This document shows, piece by piece, positions 1 to 7,036 of a stretch of DNA of 48,426 bases. The stretch is from UMGS1908 sp964432825. GTDB lineage: Bacteria > Bacillota > Clostridia > Christensenellales > UBA1242. The position numbers and the translations under genes were made by a program. Below the pieces are notes generated by a model. That model did no database searches and was not told the DNA's origin. It saw only the letters and a program-made list of their open reading frames with translations. The stretch covers positions 1 through 48,426 of the forward strand of contig CAYSOX010000010.1 in the NCBI GenBank assembly GCA_964432825.1, given 5' to 3'. The stretch's first letter is position 1; each line of letters opens with the position of its first letter.

Positions 1-55
1 GCGCACGTGGTTTGGGACCATGGGGCCGGGAGTTCGAGTCTCTCCACCCCGACCA
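1..55 (+). tRNA. tRNA-Pro(TGG), 5'-truncated by window edge
   Basis: The 3' part of a tRNA. The anticodon arm has TGG at positions 13-15, the T arm is at 28-44 and the 3' acceptor strand CACCCCG is followed by A and an encoded CCA (53-55). The acceptor implies a 5' strand CGGGGUG, typical of tRNA-Pro. The D arm and 5' acceptor strand lie outside the window. It is the first visible member of a tRNA operon. Confidence 0.9.
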
Positions 56-83
56 ATTAAATTTATCCTTCAATCTAGGATTT

Positions 84-160
84 GGACCTTTAGCTCAGTT
101 GGTTAGAGCAACCGGCTCATAACCGGTTTGTCCGCGGTTCAAGTCCGTGAAGGTCCACCA
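84..160 (+). tRNA. tRNA-Met(CAT), elongator, or tRNA-Ile2(CAT)
   Basis: Complete cloverleaf with acceptor GGACCTT/AAGGTCC, anticodon loop CTCATAA (CAT at 118-120) and encoded CCA. The G1-C72 pair and the lack of three G-C pairs flanking the anticodon loop exclude the initiator. Whether C34 is modified to lysidine (making it Ile2) cannot be decided from sequence alone. Confidence 0.93.
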
Positions 161-166
161 TAATTT

Positions 167-243
167 GGCTCCGTAGCTCAGTTGGTTAGAGCGATAGCCT
201 GTCACGCTATAGGTCGACGGTTCGAGCCCGTTCGGAGTCGCCA
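167..243 (+). tRNA. tRNA-Asp(GTC)
   Basis: Complete cloverleaf. The acceptor is GGCTCCG/CGGAGTC, the anticodon GTC is at 201-203 and CCA is encoded. Only six bases separate it from the preceding tRNA, consistent with one processed transcript. Confidence 0.96.
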
Positions 244-284
244 TTACATTAAAGTTCGTGTCTTTGTTCTTGGCATAAAAATTT

Positions 285-360
285 GCCTTGGTAGCTCAGT
301 CGGTAGAGCAGGGGACTGAAAATCCCCGTGTCGGTGGTTCGATTCCGCCCTAAGGCACCA
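285..360 (+). tRNA. tRNA-Phe(GAA)
   Basis: Complete cloverleaf. The acceptor is GCCTTGG/CTAAGGC with a mismatch, the anticodon GAA is at 318-320 and CCA is encoded. Third complete gene of the first tRNA cluster. Confidence 0.96.
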
Positions 361-364
361 ATTT

Positions 365-439
365 GCTGGTGTGGCTCAATGGTAGAGCAGCTGATTTGTA
401 ATCAGCCGGTTGTTGGTTCGATTCCGACCACCAGCTCCA
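365..439 (+). tRNA. tRNA-Thr(TGT)
   Basis: Complete cloverleaf. The acceptor is GCTGGTG/CACCAGC, the anticodon TGT is at 397-399 and CCA is encoded. It lies four bases after tRNA-Phe. Confidence 0.96.
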
Positions 440-444
440 TATAT

Positions 445-530
445 GGGTAGGTTGCAGAGCGGCCAAATGCAACGGACTGTAAATCCGTCGACTTGCGTCT
501 TCGGTGGTTCGAATCCACCCCTGCCCACCA
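445..530 (+). tRNA. tRNA-Tyr(GTA)
   Basis: Class II tRNA with a long variable arm. The acceptor GGGTAGG pairs with CCTGCCC, the anticodon GTA is at 479-481 and CCA is encoded. Last gene of the first tRNA cluster. Confidence 0.96.
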
Positions 531-538
531 AACAAAAT

Positions 539-568
539 AAATCCAAGCGTTAGCGAGGATTTTTTTGT
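539..568 (+). terminator. Rho-independent terminator of the first tRNA cluster
   Basis: AAATCC (539-544) pairs with GGATTT (557-562) and a T-run follows. It lies directly after tRNA-Tyr. The stem is short, so the call rests partly on position. Confidence 0.55.
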
Positions 569-886
569 TTTTACTTTGATTTTTTTACTTTTCATTTTTT
601 ATTCTTCTTTAATTTTTGTATTTATTTTGAAATAAGAAACAAAAAAGAACAAAGAAAATGGGGTGTATCTCTTTTAGATAAAGTCGTTTTTAATTTTAAA
701 ACTATGATTTTAAAGTAAAAATCTTTTTATGGGTTATGTAATAATTGTGTTGGTGTTTATGGTGAATTTTTAAGCGATAAATTTTAGATTTGCGAAAGAT
801 ATTTTTATGTTTTTTTAAAAAATTAATTATAGCATATTTATTTTTTTTAATAATATAATTTAGTAATTTATTTTTAGAGGTAAATA
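569..886. other. Intergenic AT-rich region with a probable -10 box
   Basis: No gene is supported here. A TATAAT hexamer at 854-859, about 28 bases before the next start codon, probably belongs to the promoter of the following gene. No convincing -35 box was found. The rest is low-complexity A/T sequence. Confidence 0.4.
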
Positions 887-1915
887 ATGCTTTATTGTAA
901 TCCCAAACAAACTATTTTGTGCAAAGATTTTTTAGAATTTGCCAACGAAAAATTTGATATTAAAAATTTCAACGACGAAACGAGGTTTTGGATTTTACAT
1001 TATTTGGCGGGTTTTGAAGAACTTTTAAACACTAAAGCGATGCAAGGAGAAAATATTTTAAGTAAGTACTCCTTGCTTGATAGAATAACTCAAAATCTTG
1101 CGACCAGTTTTGTGGATAGTATTCCAGATATGAAGATATTAGACCGTGTGCAACATAAAGTTTTTAGTCTTGCAAGTTTTTCAATGAAAAACGACGGAAC
1201 ATCTTATATATGTATAAACAATCGTCCATATATAGCCGAAAGAGTGAAATGTTTAGTGGGTAAAAAGCAGTATCCGTTTGGAAGTTATAAATATGCGCAT
1301 ATTGTTCGCCATGAACTTTCGCATTGTGCTAATGCGGACTTGGTAAATATTGAGAATGTGGAAATGCTAAAAGAGTTGGTGGCAAAAAGAGATGATAGTA
1401 ATTTTTCCAAAATGGTTGCGATTACAAATATATATAGAACACAAGAAAGTGACAAGTGTGTATTTTTCAATAGCGGAATTGCAACATCAAAATTAGATGA
1501 AATTGTTTTAAACACTAGTTTGGTAGATTTGGATGAGGGTATAACTGAACTAGAGCAAATTTTAATAGATAGAGTATTAAACCGAAAAATTAGTGTACAA
1601 ACAGATTACAAATTAGATATTAAAGTTGCTTACCATATTGCAAAAGTTGTAGGACTTAAAGAATTGCTTGAGTGTCGCTTTTTGCACGATTTCAACAACT
1701 TAAATAACTATTATATGAACAAAACAAATATAAATTTGTGTCAAATAGTGAAGCAACTTAATCAACTTAACCAAATTAAGTATGCAAGTGGGGTGAGATT
1801 TTGTTATGCTTGTGCAGACTTTATTGACCTTTTGGCAAAAATTGAAAATGATGCGGGAGTGAGAGGTAAGGGGCTATTGGATGAAGTCGAGGATTTGAAA
1901 ATGTCAATTATTTAA
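887..1915 (+). CDS. Putative HExxH zinc metallopeptidase-like protein, family not recognised
   Basis: A 342-residue protein without a signal peptide or membrane segment, so probably cytoplasmic. The sequence HELSH at residues 142-146 fits the HExxH zinc-binding/catalytic motif. The downstream motif LDEGITE (215-221) could supply a third glutamate ligand, as in gluzincins; this pairing is inference. The start ATG follows an AGAGG ribosome binding site with suitable spacing. The gene stands alone after the tRNA cluster and before a promoter-driven single gene. I do not recognise a named family, and substrate and role are unknown. It could also be a phage- or toxin-associated peptidase remnant, but no partner gene is visible. 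Confidence 0.6.
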   Translation: MLYCNPKQTILCKDFLEFANEKFDIKNFNDETRFWILHYLAGFEELLNTKAMQGENILSKYSLLDRITQNLATSFVDSIPDMKILDRVQHKVFSLASFSMKNDGTSYICINNRPYIAERVKCLVGKKQYPFGSYKYAHIVRHELSHCANADLVNIENVEMLKELVAKRDDSNFSKMVAITNIYRTQESDKCVFFNSGIATSKLDEIVLNTSLVDLDEGITELEQILIDRVLNRKISVQTDYKLDIKVAYHIAKVVGLKELLECRFLHDFNNLNNYYMNKTNINLCQIVKQLNQLNQIKYASGVRFCYACADFIDLLAKIENDAGVRGKGLLDEVEDLKMSII

Positions 1916-2216
1916 TGGGTAAGGATTAATTTATTTGAACTTTTACTTGTTTTTAATGTGTTCGAAAAATTTAAGACACAACAGTTTAAATAACCAGTGT
2001 TTTTATAAACATCTAGTACTTTTAGACAAAATTTTCAACCATAAAAACTAGTAAAAAAATAGAAAATTAAGCATTTAAGATAAAATAAAATTTAAATCTT
2101 TATTGTTAGTATTTGATTAAAATTTGTGTTGCTTAATATAATCCATAAATGGGGAATTTATAATATAAAAGAATTTCACAAAATTTTAAAAAAATTAATT
2201 AATTTATTAATAGTAC
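1916..2216. other. AT-rich intergenic region, no gene seen
   Basis: No ORF, RNA fold or strong terminator stands out. A weak CTAGT/ACTAG pairing exists around 2015-2050. The region ends in the promoter of the PC4-like gene. Confidence 0.4.
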
Positions 2217-2245
2217 TTGCATTCTGTTTAAAAAAAATGTATACT
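2217..2245 (+). promoter_or_regulatory. Sigma-A promoter of the PC4/YdbC gene
   Basis: The -35 TTGCAT (2217-2222) and -10 TATACT (2240-2245) are separated by 17 bases, close to the vegetative consensus. A palindrome overlaps the -10 box. Confidence 0.75.
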
Positions 2246-2265
2246 ATATATTACTAATATATAGT
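2243..2265. promoter_or_regulatory. Perfect 11-bp inverted repeat, likely operator
   Basis: ACTATATATTA (2243-2253), one central C, and TAATATATAGT (2255-2265) form a perfect dyad that overlaps the -10 hexamer and the expected transcription start. Placement suits a repressor site. The cognate regulator is unknown. A GntR- or PadR-type dimer, or autoregulation, is possible. Confidence 0.6.
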
Positions 2266-2281
2266 AACAGGAGGAAAACTT

Positions 2282-2509
2282 ATGGCAGAAATAAAGTATG
2301 AGGTTACTGAAAGACTTGGTGCCCTTGCTGAACCTGTAAATGGTTATGCAAAGGAACTTAATATGGTTAGTTGGAATGACCATGCTCCAGTATTTGACTT
2401 AAGACCATGGACTGTTTCTCATGATAGAATGAGTAAGGGTGTAACATTTACTAAAGCCGAAGCAAAGGTTTTAAGAGATATCTTAAACAGTCTAAATTTG
2501 GACGATTAG
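2282..2509 (+). CDS. ydbC: YdbC/PC4-family single-stranded DNA-binding protein
   Basis: A 75-residue protein that resembles the YdbC family of Firmicutes, small PC4-like (transcriptional coactivator p15) proteins that form dimers and bind single-stranded DNA. The recognisable features are the LNMVSWN segment near residues 26-32, the FDLRPW segment near 39-44, and the KGVTFTKAEAKVLRDIL helix near the C-terminus, all in the expected order at the usual family length. A strong AGGAGG (2269-2274) precedes the ATG. It is a single-gene unit with its own promoter, a palindromic operator candidate and a downstream terminator, so it is probably tightly regulated. Family assignment is from recalled sequence character. 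The role in transcription or DNA repair is inference from the family. Confidence 0.8.
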   Translation: MAEIKYEVTERLGALAEPVNGYAKELNMVSWNDHAPVFDLRPWTVSHDRMSKGVTFTKAEAKVLRDILNSLNLDD

Positions 2510-2598
2510 TAAAAATCCCTTTACAATATAAAATGGTTGAAAATATTTCAAATTTATTTTATAACAAGGGAAATTTTTAGTTATAGTCGACAAAATAC

Positions 2599-2632
2599 AA
2601 AACCACAAGTAAAATTCACTTGTGGTTTTTCT
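2599..2632 (+). terminator. Strong Rho-independent terminator
   Basis: AAAACCACAAGT (2599-2610) pairs perfectly over 12 bases with ACTTGTGGTTTT (2618-2629) around a 7-base loop, followed by T residues. It ends the ydbC transcription unit. Confidence 0.85.
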
Positions 2633-2875
2633 ATGTAAAGAATGTTTCATTTTTCTGCTGGAATGACTAATTATTCTATATGGAAATTGTTAATTTATTT
2701 ATGTAAAAACGGTTTTTATATGTAAAAATTATTGTTTTTCTATATAAATAATGGCTGATTTTTCTATATGGAAGTGGCTTTTATATGTGAAAATTGTTGT
2801 GTTTTCTATGCGGAAATGGTTGATTATTATATGTAGAATAATTAATTTTTTTATGCGAAAATACTTGGTTTTAAG
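2631..2875. repeat. Degenerate tandem-repeat array, about 11 units of 17-25 nt
   Basis: Units related to CTATATGGAAATNGTTGATTTT begin near 2631, 2655, 2676, 2699, 2716, 2740, 2764, 2781, 2806, 2827 and 2851. Spacing is mostly 21-25 bases, twice 17. Every unit carries the T-A-T-R-Y-G-like head, then an A-rich and a T-rich tail. Reading frames in both directions are closed by stops. It lies in the gap between ydbC and the convergent metallopeptidase-like gene. Confidence 0.55.
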
Positions 2876-2931
2876 AGGTTTATAAAAACAAATCCATTTA
2901 TAGTTCAATAAACAAAATGTTAAGCAAAAAA

Positions 2932-4326
2932 TTATTTTTGTCTTTGTGGTTCGGACTGGGAAGTGCGAGTAGGTTCTCCAAATTTTTGTTCGTAAACTTT
3001 TTTTAATTCGGGTGATAATAGTCCTGCATCTGCCATTTGACGGAGTGTTTCCCGTGAAAAGTGTCTTGCATCTACTTCTTCAGGCAAATTTTCGTATTGC
3101 TTAAAATCGTCGTTGTTGGAAATTTTTCCGCTATTGAAATTTTCAAAAGTACCATTACTGGTTTGTACGGTGTGATGTGCTTCGTGCAGTGCAGTTTCCA
3201 TTAAAAGTAGAGGATAGCGAGGGTCTTTAGTCTTTTTAAAATTATCAAATCTATCAATAACTGCTTGATTGAATACAATTGTATTGGTGGCGGGATAGTT
3301 CGCACCTAGTGTGATTTTATTGTTGGGTAATGATTCAAAGTGACCAGTTTCACAAACGGGTGGTTCGGCACCATTTTGTTCGCAATACACAGTTGTTAAT
3401 CTAACCATTAAATTAATAACATCGTCTTTATCAAGATTATAAAAATTGTCTGGGCTAAAATTGCTTGCTATTGTTTGATATCCAACTTTATTAAACGAAA
3501 GGCAGGGGTCAATTGTTTTTGCACGATTGCCATTGAGTTTATTGTTGTTATTTAAAAAGTTTTTAACTTTTGAAAATGCTAAATTACGGCGTTGAAGATT
3601 TGGGTCGGTATGAGGATTTGCTAGAACAATTTTCCCGTTTACACTCTTTGCTCCGCCTGTAACAAAGGTGGAAAAGGTTTTTGCCGATGGTTTTGTTTTC
3701 AAAAATTTCATTAAAATTAAGGCTTCTTTTCTAAGTGTATTCATCTTTTTGTGTTCAAGTTGTTTTTTACGCCAAAGTGTGTGAACAAAAGCGATGTATT
3801 CTTGTGCAAACTTTCTGAGTTTTTTTGAAAATTCTTTATCAGTTGCCATTAGTAATGCACAAAAATCTAAAGTGTCGTCGTCGGACTCTATTTTTATTCC
3901 GTATTGGTTAAAATATTCTTCGGCGACAAATTTGAAAAAGTTTGTAAATAAAAGTGTTCGTTCGTTGTCGCTCATCTTTTGATATTCGGAATCTTTAATT
4001 TTTATCAACTTTAATAATTGGTCTTTGTATTTTGCAAATTTTGCAACATCAATATTTTCGCCCATTAAAATTGAATTATCGCCCTTTCCTTTTGCATTTC
4101 CGCCAGAATAATCGTCAGGGTTTTCATCAAATGGTGATACATAGGGTGAGGTTTGTGGGGTGTAAGGTTTTCTAGAAAGTGGTGCATCTCCATTGTCATC
4201 GTCTGTATCATTGGTAAAAAGTGACCAATTGTTTGCATTTTCGAGGGAAATACCCTCAACCTTAATATCTATATTGGAATTTAATTCATCTAAGAAATTA
4301 TCTTCAAAAGTTTTGTTTTGTGACAT
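2932..4326 (-). CDS. Putative HExxH metallopeptidase-like protein with disordered N-terminus
   Basis: A 464-residue protein. Residues 1-90 are rich in N, D, S, G and P and look disordered. A helical, charged middle follows, with the basic segment LWRKKQLEHKKM around residue 190. The C-terminal part carries HEAHH (381-385), fitting HExxH, and LPEEVDAR (414-421), whose acidic residues could give a third metal ligand. Similar HExxH plus E-x-x-D-A-R arrangements occur in several phage- or ICE-associated peptidase-like domains, but I cannot name the family. There is no signal peptide or membrane segment. AAAGGAGA precedes the ATG. It is separated from the upstream PadR-like gene by 557 bases. Activity and substrate are not known. 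Confidence 0.6.
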   Translation of the reverse strand: MSQNKTFEDNFLDELNSNIDIKVEGISLENANNWSLFTNDTDDDNGDAPLSRKPYTPQTSPYVSPFDENPDDYSGGNAKGKGDNSILMGENIDVAKFAKYKDQLLKLIKIKDSEYQKMSDNERTLLFTNFFKFVAEEYFNQYGIKIESDDDTLDFCALLMATDKEFSKKLRKFAQEYIAFVHTLWRKKQLEHKKMNTLRKEALILMKFLKTKPSAKTFSTFVTGGAKSVNGKIVLANPHTDPNLQRRNLAFSKVKNFLNNNNKLNGNRAKTIDPCLSFNKVGYQTIASNFSPDNFYNLDKDDVINLMVRLTTVYCEQNGAEPPVCETGHFESLPNNKITLGANYPATNTIVFNQAVIDRFDNFKKTKDPRYPLLLMETALHEAHHTVQTSNGTFENFNSGKISNNDDFKQYENLPEEVDARHFSRETLRQMADAGLLSPELKKVYEQKFGEPTRTSQSEPQRQK

Positions 4327-4544
4327 ATAATCTCCTTTGAGTTTAAAGTTAATTAAATTTATTATTTGTAACTACATTATTGTTCTGTAACTAATTGTTT
4401 ATTGTATAGTGATGTAAAAAGTTAAACATATAAACTTTTAACTATTTTTTGTAACCACCTTAATAAATCACGATAAAATAAGGTTTTAATTATCGTTGGT
4501 GTTAAAAATGTGTATTTAAGGTTGTTTTTTCTCTTTTTATCTAG

Positions 4545-4708
4545 TTAAAAAACTATAGTAAGATTTTTGCTTTGCTCAAAATTGGTCGCTGTTACACTAG
4601 CAAAAAATCTTTCTTTTAAAATATGAAATTTTCGGTGCTGAAAATATCCCACAAAAAGGTGTTCCATTTTTACTGCATCCGATAGTGTAATTATATCATA
4701 GTTTTTAA
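4545..4708 (+). repeat. Dispersed about 160-bp structured repeat (diverged copy)
   Basis: This segment aligns throughout with the tandem repeats at 48177-48426. Shared blocks are ACTATAG (4552-4558), CTCAAAATT (around 4574), TGTTACAC (4590-4597), TCGG-CT (4632 onwards), AATAT-CCAC (around 4643), GGTGT (around 4658) and CGATA (around 4681). AAGATTTTTGCT pairs with AGCAAAAAATCTT across the conserved loop, and TCGG pairs with CCGA in the second half. Imperfect terminal inverted repeats TTAAAAAACTAT/ATAGTTTTTAA (4545-4556, 4698-4708) bound it. It sits between two minus-strand genes and encodes no ORF. Confidence 0.65.
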
Positions 4709-4772
4709 TATTTTTCAAGTTTTTGTGACATATTGAAAAGTTTAGACGGGCTTTTATTAAAATATAAAAATA

Positions 4773-4851
4773 AAAAACCCATAAGTTATTTTATTGAAAA
4801 CGCAAAAATTTTAAGTATTATGCGATTCTTTTAATAGCACTTAGGGTTTTT
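4773..4851 (-). terminator. Possible terminator of the PadR-like gene (large loop)
   Basis: AAAAACCCATAAGT (4773-4786) pairs with ACTTAGGGTTTTT (4839-4851) with one bulge, leaving a loop of about 50 bases that includes a small GCA/TGC stem. It lies just downstream of the stop of the minus-strand gene. The big loop makes this uncertain. Confidence 0.4.
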
Positions 4852-4883
4852 ATATGACTTTAAAACAAATAGGTTATTATAAT

Positions 4884-6818
4884 CTACACATGGAATTTCT
4901 TTGATTTATATAAAATTTGATAAATTAAAGTGTGTATTGGTAAATAGCATACGCAAACAGCAGGAAGCAACCATCTATAATGAATGTAATCTTTTTGTGT
5001 AAAACTATATAATCCAAACGGAATATTAATTGCATAAATTATTATCAATGCTTGAATAAAAAATAAAAGAGAAAATATTATTGCTATTTTAAAATTAAAT
5101 TTTGCTTTTACCTTTTTTGTCTTGTTTAAAAAATACATTACAGTGAATACAATAGGTACGATGGTAAGTGCGGTTATAAATTCACCTAAATAGAAGCCGG
5201 CAGGTAATGTGGTGGTGATTTTGCTCCAGTCCACAAAGTTGAATGAATTTGCAATCAAAAAACTTGTAATCAATAATGCAAGTGTTATGGTATATGCAAT
5301 CCAACTGGTTGTACACTTAATTTTATTACACCAAATATAATTCTTTGCAGAAATATGTTCTTTTGGACGCCTTACATATTCGGTAACCATAATACCTTTT
5401 TTGCCCAAATTATTCTCCAGTGTTTCATAGGAAGATGTAGACTCTTGTAGTTTTTCGTGGGGGGAAGAAGTCTCGAAATTTGTTGAACCAAAACTTGAAA
5501 GAGTGTTTAATAATGTCTTGCTTTCGTTGTCGGTATATTGTGGAGTAAAAGAGCGTTTGTTGTCTACAAAAAGGGAGGCGGTTGCATTTTCATCCTTGCC
5601 ATAAGGGTTGTAATAACTTTCGTCGAAATTGGAATAATCGTTGGTATTGTATGATGATTGTGCTGGACTATCATATTCATCACGAATAGATGGTGAATCG
5701 TATTCATCGCGAACAGATGGGCTATCATACTCATCCTTTATTGCAATTTCAGAACTATCACTTAGTTCTGGGTCGCGGTCGTAGTCATATTTAAAATTAT
5801 CTTCTTCTTCATTTTCTTTAAGCGAAAAACCTTTATTCCAATAATTGAGGTCGGTAATGTTTGAAGATTTCTGCTCCTCATCAGAGGTGTTGCCAAAATC
5901 TAAGGATTGGTATGTAGGGTTGTCGTTATTGGATTCACTTAAAAACTGGTTATTGTCGTAGTAATTTGAATAATTTTCATTAGGTGTTTCGTTGTTTTGA
6001 GGTGAGTCATTGCTTAAAACCGTTTCGCTTGTATTTAACTCATCTGAATTATTTAAAATATCACTAAATGTTTTAGAAGAAAAGAAGTTGGTTGTTGCAG
6101 GGTGTGTTTTTGCAGGTTCTTCAGTTGGGCTTTCATAGTCTTTAACACTATTAAAGAATGTAGAAGTGTTAGATTTATAATCTTTAATGTTAAATTTTGT
6201 TTTTGCCTCGCTAACTTCACCAATTTTAATCCCACTTAATTTATTTGATGCAGAACTATTGGTTTGCTGGGTGGAGGTAATGGCTTGTGAAGGTTCTAAG
6301 GTTTCGTTTTTGTAATAATCTTGCAAAACATTAGTGTTATATATTTCGGTATGTTCATTTTCTTTTGCATTTTGAGTTTCGGCATTTGAATTTATTGGTG
6401 CTATGTTAGACATAGTTTCGGTATTTTCAGGGCTTTCACTGTTTTTGGTTGGAGAAAGTAGCGTATAGTCTTTATCTTCATATGCAGGGATATCGTTTGA
6501 AATCAAGTCGTCAATAATGCTTCTAGATGATAACCATTCATTCATATTGTCGGTGTATTCTTTTCGTCCAAGGTCGGTCAATTTGTAATAATGACGACGC
6601 CCGCCAATTTCTGAATTTACCCAGTAAGCAGAAATAAAGCCTTGACTCTCAAGTCTTTTTAAACAACTGTAAAGTGTGGGCTGTTTTAATTCATAGGTGC
6701 CCTTGCTTTTACTTTCAATTTCTTTTATAATTTCATATCCATATTTATCGCCGGTTGCAAGTGTTTTCAAAATAATAGTATCAACATGGCCTCTAATCAA
6801 ATCAGAATCTATAGACAT
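4884..6818 (-). CDS. PadR-family regulator fused to a disordered linker and four-helix membrane domain
   Basis: A 644-residue protein. Residues 1-105 form a PadR winged-helix domain: LKTLATGDKYGYEIIKEIE, then QPTLYSCLKRLESQGFI, then the wing GGRRHYYKLTDLG. PadR proteins normally have 100-180 residues. Here about 390 residues of S/N/T/D/E-rich, apparently disordered sequence follow, including three tandem (K/R)DEYDSP units at 361-385. The C-terminus has four hydrophobic helices near 505-526, 544-564, 576-598 and 614-637. This predicts a DNA-binding head tethered to the membrane; that topology is inference. AGGAGT precedes the ATG. A 9-bp inverted repeat lies in its promoter, which suggests autorepression. 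The signal sensed is unknown. Confidence 0.75.
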   Translation of the reverse strand: MSIDSDLIRGHVDTIILKTLATGDKYGYEIIKEIESKSKGTYELKQPTLYSCLKRLESQGFISAYWVNSEIGGRRHYYKLTDLGRKEYTDNMNEWLSSRSIIDDLISNDIPAYEDKDYTLLSPTKNSESPENTETMSNIAPINSNAETQNAKENEHTEIYNTNVLQDYYKNETLEPSQAITSTQQTNSSASNKLSGIKIGEVSEAKTKFNIKDYKSNTSTFFNSVKDYESPTEEPAKTHPATTNFFSSKTFSDILNNSDELNTSETVLSNDSPQNNETPNENYSNYYDNNQFLSESNNDNPTYQSLDFGNTSDEEQKSSNITDLNYWNKGFSLKENEEEDNFKYDYDRDPELSDSSEIAIKDEYDSPSVRDEYDSPSIRDEYDSPAQSSYNTNDYSNFDESYYNPYGKDENATASLFVDNKRSFTPQYTDNESKTLLNTLSSFGSTNFETSSPHEKLQESTSSYETLENNLGKKGIMVTEYVRRPKEHISAKNYIWCNKIKCTTSWIAYTITLALLITSFLIANSFNFVDWSKITTTLPAGFYLGEFITALTIVPIVFTVMYFLNKTKKVKAKFNFKIAIIFSLLFFIQALIIIYAINIPFGLYSFTQKDYIHYRWLLPAVCVCYLPIHTLIYQILYKSKKFHV

Positions 6819-6854
6819 ATTAACTCCTAAAAATCAGTAAATAAAATTAGTTGT

Positions 6855-6880
6855 ATATACACAATCGAGCGTGTGTATAT
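6855..6880. promoter_or_regulatory. PadR-type operator, 9-bp inverted repeat
   Basis: ATATACACA (6855-6863), an 8-base spacer, and TGTGTATAT (6872-6880) form a perfect dyad upstream of the PadR-like gene. On the minus strand an extended -10 (TGATAAAAT, with TAAAAT at 6884-6879) overlaps the dyad edge, so the operator would cover the transcription start. PadR regulators commonly bind dyads of this type upstream of their own genes. Confidence 0.65.
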
Positions 6881-6999
6881 TTTATCATAATTTTGCAATA
6901 GATTGAAAATCTTCCAATTTCACAATATTTGATATAATTATTATAACTTTTTTTGATAAAACTTGTCAAATAAATTAATCAACACTTTATATATTTTAC

Positions 7000-7029
7000 T
7001 TTACAATTTATGCAAAATTGTTTTATAAT
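7000..7029 (+). promoter_or_regulatory. Promoter of the YgjP-like gene
   Basis: TTTACA (7000-7005) and TATAAT (7024-7029) are separated by 18 bases. The expected transcription start near 7036 coincides with the ATG at 7037, which suggests a leaderless mRNA and argues against the ATG at 7010. Confidence 0.55.
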
Positions 7030-7036
7030 ATTAAAT

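Noticed and set aside
350..595. Minus-strand ORF of 81 codons over tRNA-Thr and tRNA-Tyr
   Set aside because: It is antisense to two clear tRNA genes. Peptides such as GWIRTTEDAS are the usual false translation of tRNA genes.
2631..2875. CRISPR array
   Set aside because: Units are degenerate and only 17-25 bases apart, with no unique spacers and no cas genes.
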